64,000 nucleotides of DNA from JBGTFE01 sp041747435. Its GTDB lineage: Bacteria; Acidobacteriota; Blastocatellia; Pyrinomonadales; Pyrinomonadaceae. The DNA is taken from the NCBI GenBank assembly GCA_041747435.1, contig JBGTFE010000117.1, positions 71,160 to 135,159 on the forward strand, given 5' to 3'. How positions within the stretch are numbered: the stretch's first letter is position 1; each line of letters begins with the position of its first letter. The notes under the pieces are model-generated. The model was not told the origin of the DNA and did no database searches. It saw nothing but the letters and a program-made list of their open reading frames with translations. Positions 24,346-33,743 of this stretch are shown here, in pieces. The position numbers and the translations under genes are program-made.

Positions 24346-24348
24346 CGT

Positions 24349-25311
24349 TTAAAATTTGCGCGTTTGCGGATCGAGCGCATCGCGCAAGCCGTCGCCTAAA
24401 AAGTTCAACGAAAATAAAGTCAGCGCCATCGTCACGCCCGGAAAGATCAGCTGCCACGGGAAAATAGCGAGGTTTTTCACGCCGTCCGCGCAAAGGCTTC
24501 CCCAGGAAGCATACGGCGGCTGAACGCCGATTCCCAAAAACGACAAAAACGCCTCCGATAACATCACGCTTGGCACGGTGAGCGTCGCGTAAACGATAAC
24601 GGGACCAAGCGTGTTCGGAACAAGATGGCGAAAGATTATCGCCGGTGTTGAAACGCCCGTCGCGCGCGCCGCCATAACAAAATCCTGATTTTTGAGACTC
24701 AAAACCTGTCCGCGAACAACACGCGCCATCGTCAGCCAAGAAACGATGCCGAGCGCGAAAAAGAGCAAAAATATCTGGCTCATTCCGGCATTTCCGGCGC
24801 CGCCGAATTTTTCCGAAAGCCACGTTATCCAGCCGAACGTGTTTGGTCCGCCAAAAACCGACAGCAAAACGATGACGATCAAAATATACGGGATCGAATA
24901 GATGATATCGACGATCCGCATCATAAAATTATCGATCTTACCGCCCAGATAACCCGCGGTAGCGCCGTATGAAACGCCGATAAGAAGCGAAACGATCGTC
25001 GAGATCAAACCGACCGCGAGCGAAATTCGTCCGCCTTGCAGAACGCGCGCAAGCAGGTCGCGTCCCTGCTCGTCGGTTCCCATCGGATGCTCCAGCGAAG
25101 GCGGAAAAGATTTTACAAGATCGCTCGTCGGCGGAATAAAATCGTACGTAAAACCGGTCGTCCAGCGAATTATTGCCGGACCGATCGCCACGGCTATAAC
25201 CATCAAAACGAGCACGATCATACCGAAAACAGCGAGCTTGTTTTTCAGCAATCGCTTCCAGGCATCGCGCCATAAAGATGTGCCTCGTGCGGGTTCGGTG
25301 TTTTCCGTCAT
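24349..25311 (-). CDS. oppC: Peptide ABC transporter permease (OppC/DppC-like)
   Basis: This 320-residue inner-membrane permease has an N-terminal segment before the first helix (KLAVFGMIVLVLMVIAVAIG) and a five-helix transport core. The EAA loop that contacts the ATPases is visible as VMAARATGVSTPAIIFRHLV. HPMGTDEQGRDLLARVLQGG, before the second helix, is highly typical of OppC. Three bases separate it from oppB upstream. Confidence 0.93.
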   Translation of the reverse strand: MTENTEPARGTSLWRDAWKRLLKNKLAVFGMIVLVLMVIAVAIGPAIIRWTTGFTYDFIPPTSDLVKSFPPSLEHPMGTDEQGRDLLARVLQGGRISLAVGLISTIVSLLIGVSYGATAGYLGGKIDNFMMRIVDIIYSIPYILIVIVLLSVFGGPNTFGWITWLSEKFGGAGNAGMSQIFLLFFALGIVSWLTMARVVRGQVLSLKNQDFVMAARATGVSTPAIIFRHLVPNTLGPVIVYATLTVPSVMLSEAFLSFLGIGVQPPYASWGSLCADGVKNLAIFPWQLIFPGVTMALTLFSLNFLGDGLRDALDPQTRKF

Positions 25312-25314
25312 AAC

Positions 25315-26232
25315 TTATTCGTAACGAATTCTCGGGTCTAAAAATGCATATGAAATATCAACCAACAGATTGAAGATCATGATTAAGATCGAAAGAAACG
25401 CGACGATTCCGAGAATCAAAGGCTCGTCGCGATTAAAAACCGCCTGAATAAAAATATTTCCCAAACCGGGAATCGCAAAAACTTTTTCGACGACGACCGT
25501 GCCCGCGAGCAGCGCGGCGAGCGCCGGACCTGTGAACGAAACTACCGGGATCAAACCGCCGCGGATGGCATGACGCAAAAGTACGGTTTTTTCGTTCAAG
25601 CCTTTTGCGCGCGCGGTTCGGATGTAATCGGAACGCATCACTTCGAGCATTCCGGCACGTGTCAATCGCGCGATATACGCCGCGTACACACCCGCAAGCG
25701 TAATAACCGGCAAAATCAAGCCGCTAAATCCGCTGAGTCGTGCCGGCGGCAGCCAGAAAAGCCAAAGTGAAAAAACGAGGATCAATATCGGACCGAGAAC
25801 AAAGTTCGGCACCGAAAGCCCGAGCATCGCAAGCGACATCGAGCCGTAGTCAAAAGCCGAATTCTGTTTCAGCGCCGCGATGATTCCGGCGCTCAAACCA
25901 ATGACGAGTGCAAGCAGATACGCCAAAATGCCGACCGTCGCCGAAAACGGCAGATGCGTCGCGATCATTTCATTCACCGTTCTGCCGGGATTTTTGACCG
26001 ACGAGCCGAAATCGCCGCGAACCGTGTTCCAAAGCATGATTCCGTATTGCTCATACCATGGCTTGTCCAAACCGTACTTTTCTTTGATATTTGCTACCAC
26101 CGCCGCGGGAAGATTCTTCTCGTTATCGTAAAAATTTCCGGGCGCAAGGCGAACCAGCGCCCACGTCAGCGTGATAACAAGCAGCGCCATCGGGATGATC
26201 AGCAGTAATCTTCGAATGATAAAACTCAACAT
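25315..26232 (-). CDS. oppB: Peptide ABC transporter permease (OppB/DppB-like)
   Basis: This 305-residue inner-membrane permease forms the translocation pore with OppC. It starts MLSFIIRRLLLIIPMALLVI, the standard OppB first helix. It contains the EAA-like loop YIRTARAKGLNEKTVLLRHA and ends in FLDPRIRYE, a typical terminal motif. It is 5 bp downstream of the first binding-protein gene, so the two are co-translated. Confidence 0.93.
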   Translation of the reverse strand: MLSFIIRRLLLIIPMALLVITLTWALVRLAPGNFYDNEKNLPAAVVANIKEKYGLDKPWYEQYGIMLWNTVRGDFGSSVKNPGRTVNEMIATHLPFSATVGILAYLLALVIGLSAGIIAALKQNSAFDYGSMSLAMLGLSVPNFVLGPILILVFSLWLFWLPPARLSGFSGLILPVITLAGVYAAYIARLTRAGMLEVMRSDYIRTARAKGLNEKTVLLRHAIRGGLIPVVSFTGPALAALLAGTVVVEKVFAIPGLGNIFIQAVFNRDEPLILGIVAFLSILIMIFNLLVDISYAFLDPRIRYE

Positions 26233-26237
26233 AGTTT

Positions 26238-28718
26238 TTATTCGGTATTTACGGGCGTTTGCGACATTGTGCTTTTTAGCTTCGCGAGTTGCTCCTCAAC
26301 TCTCGCATCTTTCTCGGTCATAATATTTTTGACATTCTTGTCCCATTTTGCCGGATCGCGTTCGATATAAACAAATTTCCACGGGTGAAGCGTTCCCGGA
26401 TTCGGATAAAGTCCTTTGACATATGGTTTTTTGATCCAATTCGTGGCGTTGATCGTAAGCGGCATCGCGGGCATCTTGTCAAACAGATAATATTCCGCGC
26501 GCGCCATCATATCATAGCGTTTTTGCGGATCAAGCTCGGAATTCGCATCGTCAAGCATTTTATCGTATTTGTCATCCTGAAAGCCCGAACCGCCGTCGTT
26601 TGGAAATCCGTAATGCAAACCCAAGAACGTGTATGGATCCATAAAATCGCCCGACCAGAGACTTTGCGCCATTCCGTCATAAAGAAGCGCGTTTCGCATC
26701 GGCAAAAACGTCTTAAATTCCATATTTTTCAGCGGGATCTGGACGCCTAAATTCTGCTTCCACTGCGCTTGCACGAATTCTGCGATCTGCCGGTTTGATT
26801 CGTTTGTATTAAATGTCAGTGCCACTTTATCCGCCGGAAAACTCGGACACGAAAACCCGCTGCCGCTTTTTTCGACCGGGAAACCCGCTTCGGTCAAAAG
26901 CTGGCGCGCATTTTCCGGGTCAAAATCGTTGCGTTTTGCCCATTCGTCGGGCGTAATTTTCTTTTCGGCGCGAACTTCTTCGCCGATCTTTTCCATCGTC
27001 TTGTCGTAATCCGGGAAAATTCCCGTCGGCGTGTAATAGAAAAGCGGTTTTGTAACCTTGCGCGAATCGGATAGCGTCTGGCGATCGAGCGCCTGGCTGA
27101 AAGCCTTTCGAATTTTCGGATTGTCAAACGGCGGTTTTCGCACGTTAAAGCTGTAATACGAAGTCGCGTTTTCGGGGAAATTCAGATATTCGTCCTCAAA
27201 TTGCTTTATCTCGTCGATCCAGGAAGACGGAACGGAGTGATTCAAGATCGCATCGACTTCGCCCGACTTATAAAGGTTCAAGCGCGTGAACTGATCTTCG
27301 ACGGCGACAAATTCCATCCCGTCGAGCTTTACATTTTCGGCGTCCCAATAATTCAGGTCTTTTTCGAGGATCAGGACGTCATACGGTTTAAATGTTTTCA
27401 GTTTGAACGCGCCGCAGGTAACGATATTTTGCGGTCGAGTCCAACTCCTGCCGTGCTTCTCGACAGATTGCTCGGGCACCAAACGGAAAAATTGATGCGC
27501 CAGCAACCCGACAAAAAACGGCGCCGACTGGCGGAGCGTGATGCGGACGGTGAACTCGTCGACCGCTTCGATTCCGATGTCTTCGCCCTTCACGAGAACC
27601 AGCGGCGTCGGCACGATCTCGTCGGGAAATGTTTCCTCGAGCAAAAAGCGATTTGCGGCGAAAAGTTTGCCGATCTGTTTTTTCTTTAATTTTTCTTTTT
27701 CGGCTTTTTTCGCGTCATCGTCCAAACCGGCGATCTCTTCGTCGATCGTAGCATTCGCAGCCGCGCGTTTATTGTTTTCGGCAGCGAGCGCGTCGGCTAA
27801 GGCTTTTGAGTTTTCAGGCGCCGCAAAGTTTGCAAACCAAGCCTGCGCAAAAAGCGATTCTGTATCGAGAAGTTTATTCAAACCGTCCGCAAGACTTTGT
27901 TTTTGCGCTTCTGTGCAATTTTCCGCGCATGTTAAAGCAGCGGGCGGCAAATTCGCCGCTAAAAACTTTGTAAGATCATCGCCGCTGCTTTTTATTTTCG
28001 CGGTCAAAGTCGGCGCATTTTTCAGGTCTGCCGCCGTAAATTTGAAGATTTCCTTGAGCTTCGGATTTGCTTCGACAGCTTGCGAGCGTTTAAGCGGATC
28101 GTTCGGCAGCGTCACACGTTCCGGCGATTTGATAAATTTGCGAAATTCGGTTTCCGCACCAAAAGGCTCAATCGGTTTTGCTTCGTGCGGTTCGGCTGCA
28201 ACGTCGTTCATCAGGACAAATTTGCCGTCTTTTTGAAGAAAATATTGTTTGCCGTTAAATGCCTCGGAATAGGTTATGAAATAGCCGAGCGAAGCTGTTC
28301 GCGAAAGCGTTTCCGGGCGAAAACCGCGTCGAAAGCTGTAAACAAAATCGTTCGCATTTATCGGTTTGCCGTCGCTCCACTTGGCATTTTTGCGCAGATG
28401 AAAAATGAATTCGTCGAGATTCGGCGCGGTTTCCCAGCTTTCTGCGATCGCCGGGATCGGCTGCTGATCTCTCGGATCGTATTCGACCAAACCATCATAG
28501 AGCGCCATAAAGATTCGCGCCTCAGGTTGACCGGAAGGAATGTGCGGATCGAGCGATTCCGGTTCGGGTCCGGTTACATAACGCATGACGTTTGCCTTCG
28601 GCGGCTGCGTTTTGCCCCAAAACTGAGTTTTCGCCGAGCTCGAACAACCGGCAACGATCAACGAAAAAATGAATACGACGAAAACGGTGATGACCTGCTT
28701 AAAATTGATTTGCGTCAT
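26238..28718 (-). CDS. Peptide ABC transporter substrate-binding lipoprotein, enlarged
   Basis: This OppA-like (solute-binding family 5) protein captures peptides outside the membrane. I chose the ATG at 28718 because AAGGAG lies 10 nt upstream and the product then has a lipoprotein signal with IVAGC (cysteine 25). Family motifs are visible: EPESLDPHI, FHLRKNAKWSDGKPINANDF and AVDEFTVRITL. At 826 residues it is far longer than the usual 520-560. The extra length lies mainly at about residues 170-370, a lysine- and alanine-rich helical insertion with a CAENC pair. It is followed without a gap by oppB, so this is the main binding protein of the system. Confidence 0.88.
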   Translation of the reverse strand: MTQINFKQVITVFVVFIFSLIVAGCSSSAKTQFWGKTQPPKANVMRYVTGPEPESLDPHIPSGQPEARIFMALYDGLVEYDPRDQQPIPAIAESWETAPNLDEFIFHLRKNAKWSDGKPINANDFVYSFRRGFRPETLSRTASLGYFITYSEAFNGKQYFLQKDGKFVLMNDVAAEPHEAKPIEPFGAETEFRKFIKSPERVTLPNDPLKRSQAVEANPKLKEIFKFTAADLKNAPTLTAKIKSSGDDLTKFLAANLPPAALTCAENCTEAQKQSLADGLNKLLDTESLFAQAWFANFAAPENSKALADALAAENNKRAAANATIDEEIAGLDDDAKKAEKEKLKKKQIGKLFAANRFLLEETFPDEIVPTPLVLVKGEDIGIEAVDEFTVRITLRQSAPFFVGLLAHQFFRLVPEQSVEKHGRSWTRPQNIVTCGAFKLKTFKPYDVLILEKDLNYWDAENVKLDGMEFVAVEDQFTRLNLYKSGEVDAILNHSVPSSWIDEIKQFEDEYLNFPENATSYYSFNVRKPPFDNPKIRKAFSQALDRQTLSDSRKVTKPLFYYTPTGIFPDYDKTMEKIGEEVRAEKKITPDEWAKRNDFDPENARQLLTEAGFPVEKSGSGFSCPSFPADKVALTFNTNESNRQIAEFVQAQWKQNLGVQIPLKNMEFKTFLPMRNALLYDGMAQSLWSGDFMDPYTFLGLHYGFPNDGGSGFQDDKYDKMLDDANSELDPQKRYDMMARAEYYLFDKMPAMPLTINATNWIKKPYVKGLYPNPGTLHPWKFVYIERDPAKWDKNVKNIMTEKDARVEEQLAKLKSTMSQTPVNTE

Positions 28719-28774
28719 AAAATTCACACTCCTTTTTCGGCGCTGCAAACTGGGAGAAATTTTTTCCGCGCAAC

Positions 28775-30592
28775 TTATTCGGCTTTCTTCGCTTTCGGCT
28801 GCCAGTTATTGTCGATCTTTATGTCTTTCAGAGACGGCGCGTCCAAAACGTTCGTTTCAAAACCTTGGATGTAAGGTTTCACGAGCGAATACGACGTCGG
28901 AAAATAGAGCGGAATCGCGGGAAGTTCGATTATCGCATCTTTATTTGTCAAAATTTTCGCGTCGTCTATTTCTGCGCGGCTTACTTTCGATTGCATATTA
29001 TCCGAATCGCTCTTGCCGGTTTTAACCAATGGCTCTGAATTACCGGACGCGTCCGTCGAATTTCCCTGAATTTCCTCGTCCGGCGAGAAGATCGCGAGCA
29101 TATTCGCCGTTTCGTCCGATGTCGGAAAAACTTCCCCGCGTCTAATCACGTCAAAATCGCCCGCCGCGCGCACCGCATCGATCTCTTCCGATTCTTTTAC
29201 GCGAATTTCAGTATTTAGGTTTAGATTCTGCTTCCACATCTTCGCCACGACGCGCGCGATGCGCTGCTGGAGGTCGTTTCGATTGACGACGAGAATTATC
29301 GTCGGGAAATTCTCGCCGTCGGGAAATCCGGCGTCCGCAAGAAGAGTTTTCGCGCGGTCGGTGTCTTGCGTCAGTTTCGCTTCGCCTTCTTTTCCAAACG
29401 GCGAAAATCCGAGCGCCGGTCGCGTCGCGCCATCGGTTTCACCTTCGGTCAAACGCTCGCGTTCAAGCGCGATCGCCATCGCTTCTCGAACGCGGCGGTC
29501 ATCAAAAGGCTTCCTTGTTTGGTTGAATTCGTAGAAATTTAGCGCAGAATGCGTTGTCCGGCGGAAATCGTCGTAAGGTTCCAGCAATTTCAGGGCGAGC
29601 GGCGCAAAATCGGTATTTGTAACCGCGTCGACCTCACCGTTGCGGTACGCTTCAAGCGCATTTTCAGCATTTTTCGTCGGAAGAAATATTACTCTTTCAA
29701 GCTCGATCTTGTCCTTATTCCAAAAATTTTCGGAGCGGTCGAGCGTGATCCCGTCGGCTCCGACCGACGTAATGCGAAATGCGCCGTTTGTGACGATGCC
29801 GGCGTTTAATTCTTCGCTTTCAAAATCTTTGCCGTCGCCGAAGATCGGGCGAAAGATCGGATGCGCGACCAGCGCGGGGAAGTTTTTGTCCGGATTATTC
29901 AACGCAATCCGCAACGTAAAACTATCAATTGCCTCAATTCCCAATTTGGGCACAGGTCGCTTTAATTCCGGCGGTTCAACCTTGTCAACAAAAGGTTTTG
30001 GTAAAATTCCGGACAATTCGTTGGTTTTATTTCCCTGCCGCAAAAACTTTAGATTCTGCTCGCCGGTAGATTTCGGAAAGATTTCGAGCGCCGTCTGCGG
30101 CTTTTCAGAGTCATCAGCTTTTGCGCGACTCATACCGGCGATGTTTTTCAAAAGCTTATAATGCGAAACTTTTTCGCCCATTTCCGCAAGGCGCGTCCAC
30201 GACCGCACAAAATCGCTTGCCGTAACGCGTTCGCCGTTCGACCATTTGGCATCTTTTCTGAGATGAAACGTCCAGGTTTTATCGCCGTCGGAAGATTTCC
30301 ATTCCGCGGCAACCGCCGGAATAGCTTCGAGCGTTTTTGGATCGGTATCCGTCAAGCCTTCAAAAATTGCGCGGATGACGTCGGTTTCGGGCGGCGCACC
30401 GGCGAGCGCCGGATCAAACGATTTCGGCATCTTGCCATTGCTCCAGCGGAATTCTTTTTTTTGCGGCGGCGCGGTTTCGGAATAAAAAGGTTCGGTTTTT
30501 GGAGTTTGAAGCTGGCTGCAGCCGTAAAATACAAGCGCAGATATAAAAAGACAGAAAGAAATAATAGTCTTTTTTAATTTTCTCCTGTCCAT
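28775..30592 (-). CDS. Second peptide ABC transporter substrate-binding lipoprotein
   Basis: This 605-residue OppA-like protein has a lipoprotein signal (KKTIISFCLFISALVFYGC, cysteine near 25). The family blocks are FDPALAGAPPETDVIRAIFE, FHLRKDAKWSNGERVTASDF and AIDSFTLRIAL. It is shorter than the next gene, diverges from it in sequence, and also carries an extra segment at about 165-235. Two binding proteins feeding one permease suggest a broad peptide range. It begins 14 bp after coaE, so transcription may start further upstream. Confidence 0.88.
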   Translation of the reverse strand: MDRRKLKKTIISFCLFISALVFYGCSQLQTPKTEPFYSETAPPQKKEFRWSNGKMPKSFDPALAGAPPETDVIRAIFEGLTDTDPKTLEAIPAVAAEWKSSDGDKTWTFHLRKDAKWSNGERVTASDFVRSWTRLAEMGEKVSHYKLLKNIAGMSRAKADDSEKPQTALEIFPKSTGEQNLKFLRQGNKTNELSGILPKPFVDKVEPPELKRPVPKLGIEAIDSFTLRIALNNPDKNFPALVAHPIFRPIFGDGKDFESEELNAGIVTNGAFRITSVGADGITLDRSENFWNKDKIELERVIFLPTKNAENALEAYRNGEVDAVTNTDFAPLALKLLEPYDDFRRTTHSALNFYEFNQTRKPFDDRRVREAMAIALERERLTEGETDGATRPALGFSPFGKEGEAKLTQDTDRAKTLLADAGFPDGENFPTIILVVNRNDLQQRIARVVAKMWKQNLNLNTEIRVKESEEIDAVRAAGDFDVIRRGEVFPTSDETANMLAIFSPDEEIQGNSTDASGNSEPLVKTGKSDSDNMQSKVSRAEIDDAKILTNKDAIIELPAIPLYFPTSYSLVKPYIQGFETNVLDAPSLKDIKIDNNWQPKAKKAE

Positions 30593-30606
30593 TGTAATTT
30601 CAATTC

Positions 30607-31215
30607 CTATGAATTAGTGAGATTTTTGAGCCTCTTAAAAACTTCTATAGTCTGATTTCGCGCCTTTTCAAATCCGTTCGTCGTATCGATCAAAAAATCG
30701 GCGTAACGCTTTTTTTCTTCCTGCGGCATCTGCGCTTCGATGCGTCGTTTTGCATCCTCGTCGCTCAAGCCGTCGCGCGCCACTAAACGCTGTAATTGTA
30801 TCGCAGTTTCGCACCAAACGACAATCAGTTTATCAAACCGCTTATAGCCGCCGGATTCGATCATCAGCGCGGCGTCGACGATGGCAATGCGCGCGGCATC
30901 TTCGATTTCGCGATTTGAGAGCCATTCGTTTTGCGCCTCGACAACCAATGGATGCACGATAGAATTGAGAAGTTGTCGTTTTGATTCGTCCGCAAACACG
31001 ATGTCGCCGAGTTTTGCGCGGTCGAGCGCGCCGTTCGGCTGCAGCACGTTTTCGCCAAAATTCTCGACGATTTTAGTCAAACCAATCGTGTCTTTTGCAA
31101 CGACTTCACGCGCCGTTTCATCCGCATCGAGCACAAACGCGCCGAGTTCGCGAAACACATCGCAAACGAAAGATTTTCCGACCGCTATCGAGCCTGTTAA
31201 GCCGACTTTTAGCAT
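30607..31215 (-). CDS. coaE: Dephospho-CoA kinase
   Basis: This enzyme catalyses the last step of coenzyme A synthesis, phosphorylating dephospho-CoA at the 3' hydroxyl with ATP. It has 202 residues, the normal length. The P-loop GLTGSIAVGKS is at residues 5-15, the substrate loop LDADETAREVV follows, and the lid region has RLVARDGLSDEDAKRRIEAQ. It is the first gene before the transporter cluster on this strand and may share its promoter, although function gives no obvious link. An AT-rich 71-bp divergent gap separates it from the SGNH-like gene. Confidence 0.94.
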   Translation of the reverse strand: MLKVGLTGSIAVGKSFVCDVFRELGAFVLDADETAREVVAKDTIGLTKIVENFGENVLQPNGALDRAKLGDIVFADESKRQLLNSIVHPLVVEAQNEWLSNREIEDAARIAIVDAALMIESGGYKRFDKLIVVWCETAIQLQRLVARDGLSDEDAKRRIEAQMPQEEKKRYADFLIDTTNGFEKARNQTIEVFKRLKNLTNS

Positions 31216-31286
31216 ACAAATAAGATTTCGGCTAAAATAATTTTATGCGCGTCTTAAAAGATAGCAAAAATTTTGCCGGAGTTGGT

Positions 31287-32279
31287 ATGAAAAAGTTAGT
31301 TTTGCGGTTTGGCTCGTCGTTCTTTATTTTTTCGCTTCTTGTTTCAGCGTTGCCGGCGCGAGCGGCAAATTGCGCCAATATTTCGACCGGTCTCGTGCCT
31401 ATAACGCAGCTCGGTACCGGAATGTATTTGGGGTTTCAAGGAGGGCTTTATCCTTCGGGAAGCAATTTGCTGCCGACCGCGCACGAAGCCGCGGGGCTGC
31501 TTCAGTCATATCTGATTCGACCGCGCGACGCGAAGGGTTTGCCGAAACCGAATGGTAAGATCGTTTTGCTTTCGATCGGAATGTCGAACACAACGCAGGA
31601 ATATTCGACGTTTCGCACAATGGCGAACGGCGACCCGCTTAAAAGCCAAAAGGTCGTTATCGTTGACGGCGCGCAGGGCGGAATGAGCGCCGACAGGATT
31701 TATGATCTGAATACTTCGACGGCGCAGCAATTTTGGCAGACAGTCGCGCAGAGGCTGACGACCGCAGGCGTCACCGCGAAACAAGTTCAAGCCGTGTGGC
31801 TCAAACAAGCAGACGCGGATCCGCTTCTTACCTTTCCCGCCGATGCCCAGCAGCTGAAATCCGAGCTTGTTGCGATCGCGCAAATTCTAAAACAAAACTA
31901 TCCGAATCTTCGCGCAATTTATCTTTCTAGCCGCATTTACGGTGGCTACGCCGATTCGCAGCCGACGCGCGGCGAGCCCGTTTCGTATCAAACCGGATTT
32001 GCCGTCAAATGGCTCATCGAAGATCAGATAAACGGCTCGGCGGATCTGAATTTTGACGCTCGTTTGGGCGAAGTCAAAGCGCCGTGGCTTGCGTGGGGAC
32101 CGTATATTTGGGCGGACGGAACGACGCCGCGTTCGGACGGTCTATTCTATGTTTGCTCCGATTATCAGTCCGACGGCGTTCATCCCGCGCCAAACGGAGC
32201 GCGCGAAAAAGTGGCGAGTCGGCTGCTCGATTTTTTCAAAACCGACGGAATCGCAAAGCGGTGGTTTCTAAAACCATAG
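31287..32279 (+). CDS. Secreted SGNH-hydrolase-like protein
   Basis: This 330-residue protein has a signal peptide (MKKLVLRFGSSFFIFSLLVS, cleaved near ARAANC). The ATG at 31287 has CCGGAG 6 nt upstream, so I prefer it over an earlier in-frame ATG at 31245. The fold looks like an SGNH esterase. KIVLLSIGMSNTTQ would hold the nucleophile serine, VIVDGAQGGMSADRI the glycine block, and SDGVHPAPNG the aspartate-histidine pair near the C-terminus. These assignments are from motif shape. The substrate could be an ester or acyl group on polysaccharide. Confidence 0.65.
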   Translation: MKKLVLRFGSSFFIFSLLVSALPARAANCANISTGLVPITQLGTGMYLGFQGGLYPSGSNLLPTAHEAAGLLQSYLIRPRDAKGLPKPNGKIVLLSIGMSNTTQEYSTFRTMANGDPLKSQKVVIVDGAQGGMSADRIYDLNTSTAQQFWQTVAQRLTTAGVTAKQVQAVWLKQADADPLLTFPADAQQLKSELVAIAQILKQNYPNLRAIYLSSRIYGGYADSQPTRGEPVSYQTGFAVKWLIEDQINGSADLNFDARLGEVKAPWLAWGPYIWADGTTPRSDGLFYVCSDYQSDGVHPAPNGAREKVASRLLDFFKTDGIAKRWFLKP

Positions 32280-32282
32280 GTC

Positions 32283-32582
32283 TTAGCGATTATGTCTTTT
32301 TGCGAGCTTTCCGACGTTATATTCCGCGATTTCCCTGAGCGATAAATTCAGTTCATCCGCGCACGCCGAAATATACCAAAGCACATCGCCGAGTTCATCT
32401 TTTAAATTTCCGCGGATCTCGTCCGTGATCTCGCCGCCAAAATCGCGCTGGATCTTTTTTACGATGTTGGCGACTTCGCCCGCTTCGCCTGCAAGCCCGA
32501 GCGTCGCGTATTCGATGTTATTCAAGCGCCGCGGATACAAAGCCGTCTGGCTTGCTTCGAGTTGATATTCTTCAAAATTCAT
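32283..32582 (-). CDS. MazG-like nucleotide pyrophosphohydrolase
   Basis: This 99-residue all-helical protein is the size of a single MazG domain. The metal-binding residues appear as GLAGEAGEVANIVKK (ExxE) and LKDELGDVLWYI (ExxD). Such enzymes cut non-standard or excess nucleoside triphosphates to monophosphates and clean the nucleotide pool. It is convergent with the SGNH-like gene (3-bp gap) and upstream of a repeat. Confidence 0.87.
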   Translation of the reverse strand: MNFEEYQLEASQTALYPRRLNNIEYATLGLAGEAGEVANIVKKIQRDFGGEITDEIRGNLKDELGDVLWYISACADELNLSLREIAEYNVGKLAKRHNR

Positions 32583-32592
32583 AAATTCGATT

Positions 32593-32680
32593 TTTAACGC
32601 AAAGTCGCCAGGGCGCTAAGACGAAACGAAAATAAATAAAAAACTTTGCGCCTCTGCGCCTTTCGCGTCTTTGCGTTAAA
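32593..32680. repeat. Inverted repeat of the TTAACGCAAAG type
   Basis: TTTAACGCAAAGTCGCCAGG at the left and CTTTCGCGTCTTTGCGTTAAA at the right are inverted copies, with GCGCCTCTGCGCC between. It resembles the GCAGAGGCGCAGAG repeat at 9.2 kb. The right arm contains the TAA stop of folD. Confidence 0.75.
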
Positions 32681-33593
32681 TCATTCTCCTTGCCTTAGCA
32701 GCTTCCAAAGTGTTTCGCATCAGCATTGCGACGGTCAGCAAGCCGACGCCTCCGGGAACCGGCGTAAAATTTGCAGCTTTAGCAAGCGCTCCTTTCGGAT
32801 TTACATCGCCGACGAGCGTAAATCCGCGCTTTTCCATCGTTTTCAGACGTTTTTCGAGTTCGCTTTCGTCAAACAATTCGCGCGCAAATTCTGCGTCCGA
32901 AACTTTGTTGATTCCGACGTCGATGACGGTCGTTCCTTCGCCGATATGCTCTTCGCGAATAAATCCCGCGCGCCCGATCGCGGCAACGAGAATGTCAGCG
33001 CGGCTCGTAATTTCCGTTAAATTTTTTGTGTGCGAATGACAAATCGTAACGGTCGCGTTTTCTTGTAAAAAAAGTGCGGCAAGCGGCTTTCCGACGATGT
33101 TGCTTCGCCCGACAATCACTGCATTCGCGCCTGCAATTTCAATATTTGAACGCTTCAAAATTTCGATAACGCCCGCCGGCGTGCACGGCACCAGGATGGG
33201 ATTTCCCTGCGCAAGCTTGCCGGCATTTATCGGATGAAAACCGTCAACGTCTTTCTCGGCATCAATCATTTCCAAAATTAACTTTTCGTCGATATGTTTC
33301 GGCAAAGGCAATTGCACGAGGATTCCGTCAACATCGTCGCGCTCGTTTAATTCGCGGACGACCGCCAGCAATTCTGCTTCGGAAGTCTCCGCCGGAAGGT
33401 GTTGATGCTCGGAAATCAATCCCAGTTCGCGGGAGGTCTTTATTTTGTTGCCCACATAAACCGCCGAAGCCGCATCGTCGCCGACGCGAACCGCCGCCAA
33501 ACACGGGCGAAAAGATGCGAGTTTTATCTCGTCGGCGATCTCACTTTTTATCGCGTCAGCGATCGCAGCGCCGCTCAGAATTTTTGCCGTCAT
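32676..33593 (-). CDS. folD: Bifunctional methylenetetrahydrofolate dehydrogenase/cyclohydrolase
   Basis: This cytoplasmic enzyme interconverts methylene-, methenyl- and formyl-tetrahydrofolate, supplying one-carbon units. It has 305 residues. Typical blocks are YVGNKIKTSRELGL (catalytic lysine region), GILVQLPLPKHID, NAVIVGRSNIVGKP and FTPVPGGVGLLTVAML. The nucleotide-binding site is the GRSNIVG loop. The stop codon is inside a palindromic repeat. Confidence 0.96.
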   Translation of the reverse strand: MTAKILSGAAIADAIKSEIADEIKLASFRPCLAAVRVGDDAASAVYVGNKIKTSRELGLISEHQHLPAETSEAELLAVVRELNERDDVDGILVQLPLPKHIDEKLILEMIDAEKDVDGFHPINAGKLAQGNPILVPCTPAGVIEILKRSNIEIAGANAVIVGRSNIVGKPLAALFLQENATVTICHSHTKNLTEITSRADILVAAIGRAGFIREEHIGEGTTVIDVGINKVSDAEFARELFDESELEKRLKTMEKRGFTLVGDVNPKGALAKAANFTPVPGGVGLLTVAMLMRNTLEAAKARRMI

Positions 33594-33743
33594 AAATTTT
33601 TGATTTTACGGAATTTCTGCAAGATTGTGAATTTTCCATAAACGAAACGTCAAATTTTATTGCGTTTGGGAAGAAGTTTTCATAATCTTAATTTATCGCG
33701 AATACTGTGCTCGAAAACTGCATTTCACTTTAATGGAGCTCTT

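Noticed and set aside
28080..28874. Long plus-strand open frames across the peptide-binding lipoprotein genes
   Set aside because: They are antisense shadows of the family-5 binding-protein genes and have unusual arginine/phenylalanine-rich composition with no motif.
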